This document shows, piece by piece, positions 25,748 to 34,670 of a stretch of 64,000 nucleotides of DNA. This DNA is from an uncultured Flavobacteriaceae bacterium (GTDB taxonomy: Bacteria; Bacteroidota; Bacteroidia; Flavobacteriales; Flavobacteriaceae): positions 372,001 through 436,000 of the forward strand of contig CANMFO010000003.1 of NCBI GenBank assembly GCA_947497245.1, in the 5' to 3' direction. The notes beneath the pieces were generated by a model. It did not search any database and was not told the DNA's origin. It was given only the letters and a program-made list of their open reading frames with translations. The position numbers were made by a program, and so were the translations under genes. Numbering within the stretch: position 1 is the stretch's first letter; the number at the start of each line of letters is the position of its first letter.

Positions 25748-26404
25748 TCAGCGGTTTAGGTAACTTCCGATTATCACCAAGGGGGCAATTTCGAGAGCGC
25801 AAAGGTACAAAATAAAATAGAAAAAGTTGTTAGCAATGAATTTTTGATGATTCCTCAGTGCTGCGGCCCAACCCATTGCATTGACCAAAAGAATTAGGCA
25901 TATCGCTGCATATACCACAAATTTGGACCCCACAAGCACAAATGAAAGGACCACGTTGGATACGAACATGATCACCCCACTGTAGTTTAGGTAGGAGAGT
26001 TTTTTGAAAATGAGCTCGGAAATGATCTTGTTCGACCCAAAAATAAAACCGTTGCCCAACTGGAGGAACACTTTTAGAATCAGAAAAAGAAGTAGAAACC
26101 CTAGAATAATCGGAAACATCAGGGGAAAGGTATCCGGGCTGTTATCGAGTAGGATATTCCGGGCCAAGTATATGAACAAGGCAAAATTGATGACCTGAAA
26201 AATGGTAAGGAAAACATGGAACCAATTCATCAGTTTGTCCTTTTTATTGTACATAAAGATGTACTTGTTGTTAAAGGGTAGAATGATGAAATTCAAAAAC
26301 CTGCTATAGAACAGGCGCTTGGCAACAACAACAAAGAGCACGCTCGAAAAGATTAAGATCGTGATCCAGTCCACCGAAGATGATGTTCTAAGAATGGGTT
26401 CCAT
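25748..26404 (-). CDS. DUF4271 membrane protein
   Basis: The 218-residue protein has about six membrane segments and matches DUF4271 (early VDWITILIFSSVLFVVVAKR, then FNNKYIFMYNKKDKLMNWF and the end FFYFILYLCALEIAPLVI). Function unknown. Its ATG overlaps the GT39 stop by one base (TAATG), and hemD follows closely, so a GT39-DUF4271-hemD transcript is likely. Confidence 0.9.
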   Translation of the reverse strand: MEPILRTSSSVDWITILIFSSVLFVVVAKRLFYSRFLNFIILPFNNKYIFMYNKKDKLMNWFHVFLTIFQVINFALFIYLARNILLDNSPDTFPLMFPIILGFLLLFLILKVFLQLGNGFIFGSNKIISELIFKKLSYLNYSGVIMFVSNVVLSFVLVGSKFVVYAAICLILLVNAMGWAAALRNHQKFIANNFFYFILYLCALEIAPLVIIGSYLNR

Positions 26405-28071
26405 TAGTTTAGTTTGATGCTGTTCCCGTTGAGCCCATAGTGCAATCCGTTTTCGGAAATCCCAATTCTAAAGTATCCCGGACGTTCCATTTCGGGTTTC
26501 GGAAGTTTAAACGCAAAATTCGTTGTATCATTTGATTTTAGGACCAGAATATTTTCATTCAGGGGTCGGGGCGCTATAGGGATGATATCTTTGATGCGCT
26601 TGTAATCGTTCAAATAGCCCACGGCAAACTGCAACTTTTTTAGATCGATATCCTGTTCGTACGGATTGTATACCCGTAAAATATGCTCCCCATCGCCGTC
26701 CCTGGGGAAGTTTTCGGTCTGCAGGTAACATCTTATTTTCCGGAACGATTCGAAATGGGCCATTTCCCTACCGCAATACTGTTCTCCGTCCGATTTGGTA
26801 AAGGCAATGGCCCCATCGGTGAGGCAGGGCGAAACATAGAACACGGGCTGTTGCTGCACTTCCCTTTCACTGTCATCGATGGAGTATTGGTTTTGGCGAT
26901 AGTAGATATCGTTGAGCGAATAGGACGGGCTGCCCGAATAAAAACTGTACATGGGGGCCAGTCTGTAACTGTTTTCAAAAACAACGGGCATATCGCCCAC
27001 TTTGGATTTTAGCTCTTGGACCCACTGTTGGTTCCCGTGACTTTCGTAATGGATTGGAAAAAGAGGTGCGAATACCAGGCCCAACCTGAGGTACAGCAAC
27101 AGGGCAATGTTCACCAGGCCCACACGATAGATCCATTTCCGCGTGTTTTCACGTTCCATCATATACTGGTAGACCAATAGCACCAAGGGGATGGAGACCA
27201 CAATAATCCACTGGGTCTGTACCCGGCGGTTAAAACTGGAGATGAAAAAGAACAGGAGCACTCCATAGGTAAGGAACAACAGCCCCCTTTCAAATGGGCC
27301 ACGGGCCCTGGTCCTGAAGAGAGCCAGGTATACCCACGGAAAGATAAGGCCGAAAAGTGCGACCAGGTTCACGAGAAAACCCAGCGTGTATTTTTTGAAC
27401 TGGTAGGCATCGTTCGGCCGTTCGAAAAGATGGTATTTGATCGAGACAAAATCATGCTCATACAGCCACACAAAATGGGGCAGATAGGCGAGCAAGGCCA
27501 CGAACACCGCCAACCAGGCGTATCGGCTTCTCACCAGTTTAAGGTTGGACAACAACACGAATACAATTACCAGGACCGCATGGTACTTGCTGTACATGAG
27601 CCCGGCCATGACCAACCCCAAAAAAAGTGCGAGTACGGCCGTTGGTCGTCCGACAAATTTTTTGTACACCCAGAAAAAAAGCGCCGTAAAAAACAAAAGC
27701 GGGGTGTCGGGCAACGTAAAGAACCCATAGGCATTGAGCAGGGTCATGGAGAAGGCCAGTACAAAAAAATGCGGGATAAAACTGTTTTTCTTCGGGTGGT
27801 CCACAGTCCCCCATAACAGGGCGAGGGTACCGACGGACAACAGACAGCTCACTAGGCGGACCCCTAGTTCCCCGTCAAAAAAAAGACTGCCCAGTCCGAT
27901 CATCCAAGCGACCATTGGGGGATGGTCGAAATAACCAAATGCCATGTCCTGGGCATAGTGCCAATAATAGGCTTCATCAAAAATCAGCTCCGTAAAATGG
28001 GCTTGTACCAGGTTGATGAAAAAAATCGCCCCTAGGAGGTAAAGAAATAATCTCGGCAGTTTTTGAGGCAT
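26404..28071 (-). CDS. Glycosyltransferase family 39 (ArnT/PMT-like) membrane protein
   Basis: The 555-residue protein has about 10-12 membrane segments in the first 400 residues and a soluble C-terminal part. The first periplasmic loop has the GT39 acidic motif (FTELIFDEAYYWHYAQD, with Asp-Glu) and then AFGYFDHPPMVAWMI, both typical of ArnT-like enzymes that use polyprenyl-phosphate sugars. A dolichol-phosphate-mannose-type synthase is encoded divergently at 28206, so it could supply the polyprenyl-P-sugar donor. The acceptor (lipid A, protein or glycan) is unknown. Confidence 0.9.
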   Translation of the reverse strand: MPQKLPRLFLYLLGAIFFINLVQAHFTELIFDEAYYWHYAQDMAFGYFDHPPMVAWMIGLGSLFFDGELGVRLVSCLLSVGTLALLWGTVDHPKKNSFIPHFFVLAFSMTLLNAYGFFTLPDTPLLFFTALFFWVYKKFVGRPTAVLALFLGLVMAGLMYSKYHAVLVIVFVLLSNLKLVRSRYAWLAVFVALLAYLPHFVWLYEHDFVSIKYHLFERPNDAYQFKKYTLGFLVNLVALFGLIFPWVYLALFRTRARGPFERGLLFLTYGVLLFFFISSFNRRVQTQWIIVVSIPLVLLVYQYMMERENTRKWIYRVGLVNIALLLYLRLGLVFAPLFPIHYESHGNQQWVQELKSKVGDMPVVFENSYRLAPMYSFYSGSPSYSLNDIYYRQNQYSIDDSEREVQQQPVFYVSPCLTDGAIAFTKSDGEQYCGREMAHFESFRKIRCYLQTENFPRDGDGEHILRVYNPYEQDIDLKKLQFAVGYLNDYKRIKDIIPIAPRPLNENILVLKSNDTTNFAFKLPKPEMERPGYFRIGISENGLHYGLNGNSIKLN

Positions 28072-28093
28072 TGTTCGCGGTTGATTCAGAGGT

Positions 28094-28101
28094 CAAAATT
28101 A
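28094..28101 (-). promoter_or_regulatory. -7 box for the GT39 operon
   Basis: On the minus strand this reads TAATTTTG, a perfect TAnnTTTG match, 22 bases upstream of the GT39 ATG at 28071. Confidence 0.5.
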
Positions 28102-28178
28102 CAAATTATCAACTTTACCGTTGATGTAAAAAAAACATAAATACCGCCTAGCTGTTTTTAACACAGTTGGATAAACAC

Positions 28179-28186
28179 TAAATTTG
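28179..28186 (+). promoter_or_regulatory. -7 box for the polyprenyl-phosphate glycosyltransferase operon
   Basis: TAAATTTG is a perfect TAnnTTTG match 19 bases before the ATG at 28206. With the box at 28094 it makes a divergent promoter pair. Confidence 0.55.
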
Positions 28187-28205
28187 CCCAAATACACAAA
28201 AATTA

Positions 28206-28934
28206 ATGTCCGACAGCTTAGTCATTATTCCTACCTACAATGAGATCGAAAACATTGGGGCCATTATAAAAGCTGTATTTGCATTGCAAAAAGATTTCCA
28301 TGTCCTCATCGTCGATGATAATTCTCCCGACGGTACGGCCGCACAGGTGGTGGGAATGCAAAATGATTTTCGGGACAGGCTTTTTTTGGAGGTTCGAAAA
28401 GAAAAATCGGGACTGGGCACGGCCTATATCCACGGATTCAAATGGGCCATCGCCAAGAAATATGATTACATTTTTGAAATGGACGCCGATTTTTCGCACA
28501 GTCCGCCCGATTTGGAACGTCTGTACGAAGCCTGCCGCAATGGGGCCGATATGTCCGTCGGGTCCAGATATAAAAAGGGGGTCAACGTGGTCGATTGGCC
28601 ATTGTACAGGGTTCTGTTGTCGTATGGGGCCTCGTTTTATGTAAAAATGATCACCGGAATGCGGGTGCACGACCCCACGGCGGGCTTTGTGTGCTACCGC
28701 CGCTATGTGTTGGAGACCATCGATCTGGATTCCATACGATTTATTGGATACGCCTTCCAAATTGAGATGAAGTTCAGGGCCTATCTGCAAAACTATAAGA
28801 TCGAAGAGGTATCCATCGTTTTTCGCGACAGGGTAAAGGGAAAATCAAAAATGAGCGGATCCATAATAAAGGAGGCAGTTTTTGGGGTTTTTATGATGAA
28901 AATGCGAAGTATGTTTCAAAAAAACAGATTCTGA
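28206..28934 (+). CDS. Polyprenol-phosphate mannose synthase-like glycosyltransferase (GT2)
   Basis: The 242-residue GT2 protein shows IIPTYNEIENIGAIIKAVF, the nucleotide-sugar site VDDNSPDGTAAQV, FEMDADFSHSPPDLERL (DxD-type metal site) and the DPM1-like HDPTAGFVCYRR and FRDRVKGKSKMSGSII. It has no large membrane domain, like the soluble catalytic DPM1 type. It makes polyprenyl-phosphate-linked sugar, likely used by the divergent GT39 enzyme. It is followed by the dihydroorotase gene after 1 base. Confidence 0.93.
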   Translation: MSDSLVIIPTYNEIENIGAIIKAVFALQKDFHVLIVDDNSPDGTAAQVVGMQNDFRDRLFLEVRKEKSGLGTAYIHGFKWAIAKKYDYIFEMDADFSHSPPDLERLYEACRNGADMSVGSRYKKGVNVVDWPLYRVLLSYGASFYVKMITGMRVHDPTAGFVCYRRYVLETIDLDSIRFIGYAFQIEMKFRAYLQNYKIEEVSIVFRDRVKGKSKMSGSIIKEAVFGVFMMKMRSMFQKNRF

Positions 28935-28935
28935 T

Positions 28936-30273
28936 ATGGGTCGGCAGCTGATAAAGAACGCTCGGTTAGTGAATGAGCATAGGATCATTGAGGGCGATAT
29001 TTTACTGAAGGATGGGAAAATCCTCAAAATAGACGGTACTATCACCGACCCCAATGCCAAGGTGATCGACGTAGGGGGAAGCTATGTGATGCCTGGGGTC
29101 ATTGATGACCAAGTGCATTTTCGGGAACCGGGACTTACCCACAAGGGGGATATTGCTTCCGAAAGCAGGGCGGCCATTGCCGGTGGGATCACCACCTTTA
29201 TGGAACAGCCCAATACGAATCCACAGACGGTTACCATAGAAAAACTCGAGGAAAAGTTCGCTCGCGCCGCGCAGACTGCCCATGCCAACTATTCATTTTT
29301 GTTCGGGGGCACCAACGACAATCTGGAAGAACTGAAACGGCTGGACAAAAACTCATGCTCCGGGGTAAAATTATTCCTGGGCTCTTCCACTGGGAATATG
29401 CTGGTCGATGATGAGACCGTCCTGGAACAGATCTTCCGCAGTACCGAAATGGTTATTTCAACCCACTGTGAGGACGAGGGGACCATTAAAGACAATCTTG
29501 AAAAATATCGGGAGCGGTACGGAGAGGATATCCCGATCCAGTACCATCCCATGATCCGGAGCGGCGAAGCCTGCTTCCTATCCTCTTCCAAAGCGGTTGA
29601 TCTGGCCAAAAGAACAGGGGCACGGTTGCACGTCTTCCATCTATCGACGGGCAAGGAAACCCAGCTGTTCACGAACGACATCCCCTTGGAACAAAAAAAG
29701 ATCACCGCAGAGGTATGCATACACCACCTTTGGTTTTCACAGGCCGACTATGAGACCAAGGGGACCCTGATCAAATGGAACCCTGCGGTAAAGACCGCGG
29801 CAGACCGAGAGCAGTTATGGAAAGCGCTCTTGGACGATCGTTTGGATGTGGTCGCCACGGACCATGCCCCGCACCTTTTACAGGAAAAGAACAATGTGTA
29901 TACCAAGGCGCCCTCAGGAGGACCATTGGTGCAGCACGCATTGCCCGCCATGTTAGAAAAGTACCATCAAGGAATCATTTCATTGGAAAAGATCGTCGAG
30001 AAGATGTGCCATAACCCGGCGATTTTGTTCCAGATCCACAAACGGGGGTTTCTACGCGAGGGCTACTATGCCGATCTGGTCGTGGTGGATATGGACAGCC
30101 CCTGGCAGGTGGACAAAAAAAATATAGCGTATAAATGCGGCTGGTCGCCATTTGAGGGGGAAACTTTTAGGTCGCAAATAACACATACCTTTGTCAACGG
30201 ACATTTGGCCTACGGGAAAGAGGGCTTTTCGGGACAACGGAATGCGAAGAGATTGACTTTTGACAGGGATTGA
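28936..30273 (+). CDS. pyrC: Dihydroorotase (class I type), one metal-ligand position changed
   Basis: The 445-residue amidohydrolase cyclises carbamoyl-aspartate to dihydroorotate in pyrimidine synthesis. Signatures are GVIDDQVHFREPGLTHKGD, the carboxylated-Lys strand SGVKLFLGSSTG, THCEDEG, HVFHLSTGKE and the catalytic VATDHAPHLLQ. The HxH metal motif after the first strand reads QVH, so the first His is Gln; all other metal ligands are in place. I believe this QVHFREP form is common in Bacteroidota, but could not check. It is translationally close to its neighbours: 1 base from the glycosyltransferase stop, 1 base to the DUF4296 gene. Confidence 0.88.
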   Translation: MGRQLIKNARLVNEHRIIEGDILLKDGKILKIDGTITDPNAKVIDVGGSYVMPGVIDDQVHFREPGLTHKGDIASESRAAIAGGITTFMEQPNTNPQTVTIEKLEEKFARAAQTAHANYSFLFGGTNDNLEELKRLDKNSCSGVKLFLGSSTGNMLVDDETVLEQIFRSTEMVISTHCEDEGTIKDNLEKYRERYGEDIPIQYHPMIRSGEACFLSSSKAVDLAKRTGARLHVFHLSTGKETQLFTNDIPLEQKKITAEVCIHHLWFSQADYETKGTLIKWNPAVKTAADREQLWKALLDDRLDVVATDHAPHLLQEKNNVYTKAPSGGPLVQHALPAMLEKYHQGIISLEKIVEKMCHNPAILFQIHKRGFLREGYYADLVVVDMDSPWQVDKKNIAYKCGWSPFEGETFRSQITHTFVNGHLAYGKEGFSGQRNAKRLTFDRD

Positions 30274-30274
30274 A

Positions 30275-30730
30275 ATGAAACGAAACATACCGTACATACT
30301 GCTTGGGGCCCTCTTTTTTTCCTGCGCGGAAAAGGTGCTGGAGGCACCGGAAAATCTGATCTCCAAAAACAAAATGGTGGAAATGCTCACCGATCTTGCC
30401 GTTATCAATGCCGCAAAGACCACCGGGGTGAACGTCCTGGTACAAAACGACATCCATCCGATGCCCTATCTTTTTGAAAAATATGGCGTGGACAGCCTTC
30501 AATTTGTTGAAAGCGATCGATACTATGCCTCCATTCCCGTAATGTACGAGGAAATTTACCTTGAGGTAAAGGCCGAATTGGAAAAGAAGCACGAGCTTAT
30601 AAAGGCGGCGAAACAAAGGAAGGACAGTCTTAAGCTACTGGAGAGCCAAGCCAGGCGCTTGGCCAAAAAAAACAACCTCACGACAAAAGATCCAGCCGCT
30701 GCAAAAACGCCTACAGACTCTCTTCCATAA
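30275..30730 (+). CDS. DUF4296 lipoprotein
   Basis: From the ATG at 30275 the product is 151 residues. A short signal (MKRNIPYILLGALFFSC) ends in a cysteine at 17, suggesting a lipoprotein. The mature part PENLISKNKMVEMLTDLAVI and FEKYGVDSLQFVESDRYYAS matches DUF4296, a Bacteroidota family without known function. The C-terminal third is a Lys/Glu-rich helix with a Thr/Pro/Ala tail. The last 20 bases overlap the convergent epimerase gene. Confidence 0.85.
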   Translation: MKRNIPYILLGALFFSCAEKVLEAPENLISKNKMVEMLTDLAVINAAKTTGVNVLVQNDIHPMPYLFEKYGVDSLQFVESDRYYASIPVMYEEIYLEVKAELEKKHELIKAAKQRKDSLKLLESQARRLAKKNNLTTKDPAAAKTPTDSLP

Positions 30731-31724
30731 GACGTTCACATGAAAATTGGACCGCGTCCCCAATGGGTTCGAAAGTAAAATCGATGGCCCTCCCTATCTT
30801 TTCGTTGTTATAGAACTTACGATGTCTGAGGGAATGTATGCTGTTTTTGGTCACTCTTCTGCGATGGCCAAAGATCAGATGCCGTAGCAAATCGAAAACC
30901 CTAAAGACTTCGAGCTGCCAAAAACGGAGCTGCCTGCCAGGGGCCTTTAGTCCGAGATGGTGGGACAAAAGCACCAGGATTTCGCGATAGCTCATATTCT
31001 CCGATACCGAAATGAAGCGTTCATTGGTGATGGGCGAATCCATCAGGCCCACCATCATCCCGACCACATCGCGCACCGTGACAAATCCGGTACCCCCAGG
31101 GGGGTAATAGGAGTACCCCTTGCTGGCGGTGGTGAACAGCGTTCCACTACCCCCTTTCCAAAATCCGGGCCCCAAGATTATTCCGGGATTGACCATTACT
31201 ACCGAAAGGCCTTCCTGGGACCCCCGCCACACCTCCATTTCAGCAAGGTACTTGGAATGGGCATAAACATTGGCCCCTTGTTCCGTAAATTCATCTTCCT
31301 CATCGGCCATCCTTCCTTCCGGGGACTTTCCAATAGTGGCAACACTGCTTGCATAGCAAAGTTTCGTCACCCCATTGGAAATGCAAAGGTTTACCACATT
31401 GGCCGTACCCTCGGCGTTTATGCGCATCAACAGCTCATAGTCATTCGGGTCGAAAGATATCAAGGCCGCCACGTGGTACACTTTTTCAATGCCCCTGAAG
31501 GCCGCCCCGAGCGAGGGGATGTCCATAATATCGGATTGGACCCATTCTATTTTTTGGAAGTATTCGTCCACCCTTTCCTTTTCGATATAGTAGGAAAAGA
31601 CTTTTTTCACACTTTGGAGGTCGCTTTCCGCCCTATGGATGGCCCTGACCTCCACGCCCCTTTCCAACAGGTGCAACAACAAGTGCGATCCTACCAAACC
31701 CGTACCGCCAGTAACCAAAACCAT
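30711..31724 (-). CDS. NAD-dependent epimerase/dehydratase family protein (extended SDR)
   Basis: The 337-residue protein has the extended-SDR NAD motif MVLVTGGTGLVGSHLLLHLL, the VYHVAALISF strand, CYASSVATIG for the catalytic Ser region, and VYAHSKYLAEMEV for the YxxxK pair. This matches the dihydroflavonol-reductase-like or 3-beta-HSD-like branch. The exact substrate (nucleotide sugar or small ketone) is not evident. It is transcribed divergently from tyrS and convergent with the DUF4296 gene, with a 20-base overlap. Confidence 0.87.
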   Translation of the reverse strand: MVLVTGGTGLVGSHLLLHLLERGVEVRAIHRAESDLQSVKKVFSYYIEKERVDEYFQKIEWVQSDIMDIPSLGAAFRGIEKVYHVAALISFDPNDYELLMRINAEGTANVVNLCISNGVTKLCYASSVATIGKSPEGRMADEEDEFTEQGANVYAHSKYLAEMEVWRGSQEGLSVVMVNPGIILGPGFWKGGSGTLFTTASKGYSYYPPGGTGFVTVRDVVGMMVGLMDSPITNERFISVSENMSYREILVLLSHHLGLKAPGRQLRFWQLEVFRVFDLLRHLIFGHRRRVTKNSIHSLRHRKFYNNEKIGRAIDFTFEPIGDAVQFSCERLMEESL

Positions 31725-31793
31725 GTGCTAAAGTTAGCGATTTGAGATGGATTAATTTGGGCGGACAAAAGGGAAAACACAAGAGGAGTTCTT

Positions 31794-31801
31794 TATATTT
31801 G
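31794..31801 (+). promoter_or_regulatory. -7 box for tyrS
   Basis: TATATTTG is a perfect TAnnTTTG match 24 bases before the tyrS ATG. No -33 TTG at good spacing. Confidence 0.55.
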
Positions 31802-31825
31802 CAGCTGTAATCCAAACAAACAAGC

Positions 31826-33121
31826 ATGGCCTTTAATTTTGTGGAAGCGTTAAAATGGAGGGGAATGTTGCACGATGCGATGCCGGGAACCGAGGAGCAC
31901 CTGCTCCGCGGAATGCAATCTGCCTATGTCGGGATCGACCCTACGGCGGATTCGCTGCATATTGGACACTTGGTAAGTGTCATGATGCTGCGCCATTTTC
32001 AGTTGGCCGGGCACAAACCCTATGCCTTGGTCGGGGGGGCCACCGGAATGATAGGGGACCCCTCGGGAAAATCTTCGGAACGCAACCTTCTCGACGAAGC
32101 TACCCTGCGTCATAACCAAGAGGCCCTACAGGAACAATTGTCGCGTTTTTTGGATTTCACAAGCGATGCCCCCAATGCCGCGGTACTTGTCAACAACTAC
32201 GACTGGATGAAGGATTTTTCGTTTCTCGACTTCATTCGCGATGTGGGCAAACATATCACGGTAAACTATATGATGGCGAAAGATTCGGTCAAAAAACGAC
32301 TGTCGTCCGATGCCAAGGAAGGCATGTCCTTTACCGAGTTCACCTACCAACTTGTCCAGGGGTATGATTTTTTGCATCTCTATCAAAAGTACGATTGCAC
32401 CCTACAAATGGGGGGTAGCGACCAATGGGGGAATATAACCACAGGTACCGAGCTGATCCGGAGGATTGGGGGTGGAAAGGGCTTTGCACTCACCTGTCCG
32501 TTGATCACCAAGGCCGATGGCACCAAGTTCGGAAAGACCGAAGGGGGCAATGTTTGGTTGGATGCCAACAGAACCTCTCCCTATAAATTCTACCAATATT
32601 GGCTCAATACTTCGGATGAAGACGCTGAAAAATATATCAAGATCTTTACCTTTCTCACTGAGGAAGAGATAGGAAAATTGGTAATGGAACATCGCGGGGC
32701 ACCCCATTTAAGAATACTCCAAAAGCGCTTGGCCGAGGAGATTACCGTTGCCGTACATTCCAAAGCAGACCTGGAAAACGCAGTGCAGGCCAGCAATATC
32801 CTTTTTGGGAAATCGACTTCCGAAGATTTGAAAAAATTGGACGAAAAGACTTTTTTGGATGTTTTTGAGGGAGTTCCCCAAGCGGAAATCGCCAAACCGG
32901 AATTAGAAAATGGACTCGACATGATCGCTGCCCTGGCGGCTAAAACGGGATTCTTGGCCAGCAACGGTGAAGCGCGGCGAGAATTGAAACAGAACTCCAT
33001 TTCCGTAAACAAGGAAAAGGTCAAGGAGAACCATACCATTACGGCTGACGATCTGATCAACGGTAAGTTTGTGGTGATACAAAAAGGAAAGAGAAACTAT
33101 TTTATTCTGGTGGCGGTATAG
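31826..33121 (+). CDS. tyrS: Tyrosine--tRNA ligase
   Basis: TyrRS charges tRNA-Tyr. The 431-residue product has the class I HIGH motif in [18 protein letters not shown], the tyrosine-binding run [20 protein letters not shown] and [18 protein letters not shown], the KMSKS-equivalent [13 protein letters not shown], and a C-terminal S4 RNA-binding domain (about 365-431). The length is normal. Confidence 0.97.
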   Translation: MAFNFVEALKWRGMLHDAMPGTEEHLLRGMQSAYVGIDPTADSLHIGHLVSVMMLRHFQLAGHKPYALVGGATGMIGDPSGKSSERNLLDEATLRHNQEALQEQLSRFLDFTSDAPNAAVLVNNYDWMKDFSFLDFIRDVGKHITVNYMMAKDSVKKRLSSDAKEGMSFTEFTYQLVQGYDFLHLYQKYDCTLQMGGSDQWGNITTGTELIRRIGGGKGFALTCPLITKADGTKFGKTEGGNVWLDANRTSPYKFYQYWLNTSDEDAEKYIKIFTFLTEEEIGKLVMEHRGAPHLRILQKRLAEEITVAVHSKADLENAVQASNILFGKSTSEDLKKLDEKTFLDVFEGVPQAEIAKPELENGLDMIAALAAKTGFLASNGEARRELKQNSISVNKEKVKENHTITADDLINGKFVVIQKGKRNYFILVAV

Positions 33122-33136
33122 CGCCTCCCATTCGCA

Positions 33137-33144
33137 TATTTTTG
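33137..33144 (+). promoter_or_regulatory. -7 box for the small membrane protein gene
   Basis: TATTTTTG, a perfect TAnnTTTG match, begins 16 bases after the tyrS stop and ends 10 bases before the ATG at 33155. Confidence 0.45.
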
Positions 33145-33154
33145 ATCCCCGGCC

Positions 33155-33484
33155 ATGGCCCCCCTCAATGTTAAGGACCGTATTTTGTCATATATCTTTA
33201 TGGGCATTTCCTTTTTGATGTCTTTGGCAATGTTCCACGCCCTGAGCTCAAAAGGCTTTCCCGATGGGCATTTGACCGAACTTGACAGGGCCGAAACCCC
33301 ACTTTTCGTAATTTTCGGCTTGGGAAACCTCATATTCGGTCTTTCCTTTTTTTATTGTGCCCATTTTTTCACGAAACGCAAGATTCTTCATAAATTAGTT
33401 GGGTGGTCCATCATGGCGGTACTGCTTTTTGTACTGTTGGATACCATGCTGGCCCTAAGCCTTGACAATGGCATGGGAGGCTAA
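33155..33484 (+). CDS. Small three-helix membrane protein, hypothetical
   Basis: The 109-residue product is mostly hydrophobic, with three membrane segments (about 12-30, 50-70 and 84-103) and a charged loop between the first two (SSKGFPDGHLTELDRAETP). I do not recognise a family. Location just after tyrS with its own -7 box, and codon use like the neighbours, support a real gene. Confidence 0.6.
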   Translation: MAPLNVKDRILSYIFMGISFLMSLAMFHALSSKGFPDGHLTELDRAETPLFVIFGLGNLIFGLSFFYCAHFFTKRKILHKLVGWSIMAVLLFVLLDTMLALSLDNGMGG

Positions 33485-33503
33485 TTTCAATAAGCCCTTA
33501 AAA

Positions 33504-34148
33504 ATGAAAGTATACGTACCCGCCATCGTGCATGACCTGGAATCTTTTTATGGAGGATTACTTTGGGCGTATGACGAGTATCCGGGCGTTAAGAACCATT
33601 TGAATGCCCTTGCGAACAAAATGTTGGAGGGGGTACGGGAGAAAAATGAAGCTCTGCTGACCGAAATCAACAACTACCATCCGGATCACCTTGGGCGTAG
33701 CATTGCAGAATTGGCCACCCTGTCCTTTGGCCTGGAAGATTGCAGGCATACCATTGCCAACGAATATGGTTTTCCTGGATGGCCGCACATACCGGATGAC
33801 ATGGTGTACGACCAAAGGTTCGAGGCATCGGTGGACCATTTGCTTTCTGGAAATCTGGCACAGCTCAGGAAACTGCTGGAACGGGACCCCGGTCTGATCG
33901 GAAGAACATCCTCCTATGGACATCAGGCCACCTTGCTGCATTATGCCGGAAGCAATGGGGTGGAATTGTGGAGGCAAAGGGTACCCTACAACCTACCGGA
34001 GATCGTCTCCTATTTGTTGGAACAGGGGGCGGAAAAGAAAGCCTTGATGAAGGTATATGGCGGCGGGTTCACCGCCCTGCAGTTAATGCAGACCAGCGCC
34101 CATCCAAATGAAGCCGGACTTGCACCCGCCCTGGAAGTCTTGCTTTAG
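33504..34148 (+). CDS. Ankyrin-repeat-like protein, hypothetical
   Basis: From the ATG at 33504 the 214-residue protein has an N-terminal helical part and ankyrin-like repeats in its second half: SVDHLLSGNLAQLRKLLERD, then TLLHYAGSNGVE, PEIVSYLLEQGAEKKAL and FTALQLMQTSAHP. Ankyrin proteins of this kind bind partners; no enzyme motif is seen. An in-frame upstream ATG at 33462 would overlap the previous gene, so 33504 is preferred. Confidence 0.7.
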   Translation: MKVYVPAIVHDLESFYGGLLWAYDEYPGVKNHLNALANKMLEGVREKNEALLTEINNYHPDHLGRSIAELATLSFGLEDCRHTIANEYGFPGWPHIPDDMVYDQRFEASVDHLLSGNLAQLRKLLERDPGLIGRTSSYGHQATLLHYAGSNGVELWRQRVPYNLPEIVSYLLEQGAEKKALMKVYGGGFTALQLMQTSAHPNEAGLAPALEVLL

Positions 34149-34259
34149 GGCGGATACGGGGCAATAAAACACCCGAACGAACGATCAAAAGCTTCGATTT
34201 CCCCAAATCTACGCAACCCTTTGTAAGGTTTTGAATCTAATTTAGGAAGGGAGGAAACC

Positions 34260-34640
34260 ATGAAAGCAGCAAAATTCAAAACGTCATTTTTCTTGTTGGT
34301 CCTATGCGGGGTGTTGTCGACATCGTGCAACCGTACGGACTGTTGCGCGGAAACCACCCTGTCCGGCCGTTTTGAGCACCGGATATCCGATTGTGATACC
34401 GGGAGCAATCCAGAAACCAACTGTACGGATTGGTTAGACTTTATAGACGACTCCAAGGTATCGGTGCTGTACGGGGGCGGTGATATCGTATTTCAGTTTA
34501 CCTATCAAATAAAAGAAGGGGTCCTCAGCTTACAGCAAGACCCACTTTCCAGCTTTGCCATCCCGTTTGACTTTGAGGTCATCGACGCGCAGACCCTGCG
34601 GCGTAGGGACAATGGGGACCTATGGAAGAGAAAACAATAG
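34260..34640 (+). CDS. Small lipoprotein, hypothetical
   Basis: The 126-residue product starts with a signal peptide ending in a cysteine (MKAAKFKTSFFLLVLCGVLS then TSC23), so it is probably a lipoprotein. The mature N-terminus is Cys rich (NRTDCCAET, SDCDTGSNPETNC), followed by a beta-rich C-terminal half (VLYGGGDIVFQFTYQI, FEVIDAQTLRRRDNG) reminiscent of lipocalin-like or META-type small domains. No family named with confidence. Confidence 0.6.
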   Translation: MKAAKFKTSFFLLVLCGVLSTSCNRTDCCAETTLSGRFEHRISDCDTGSNPETNCTDWLDFIDDSKVSVLYGGGDIVFQFTYQIKEGVLSLQQDPLSSFAIPFDFEVIDAQTLRRRDNGDLWKRKQ

Positions 34641-34670
34641 GGTTGGCGCGGGAGAAAACATCAAATCATG

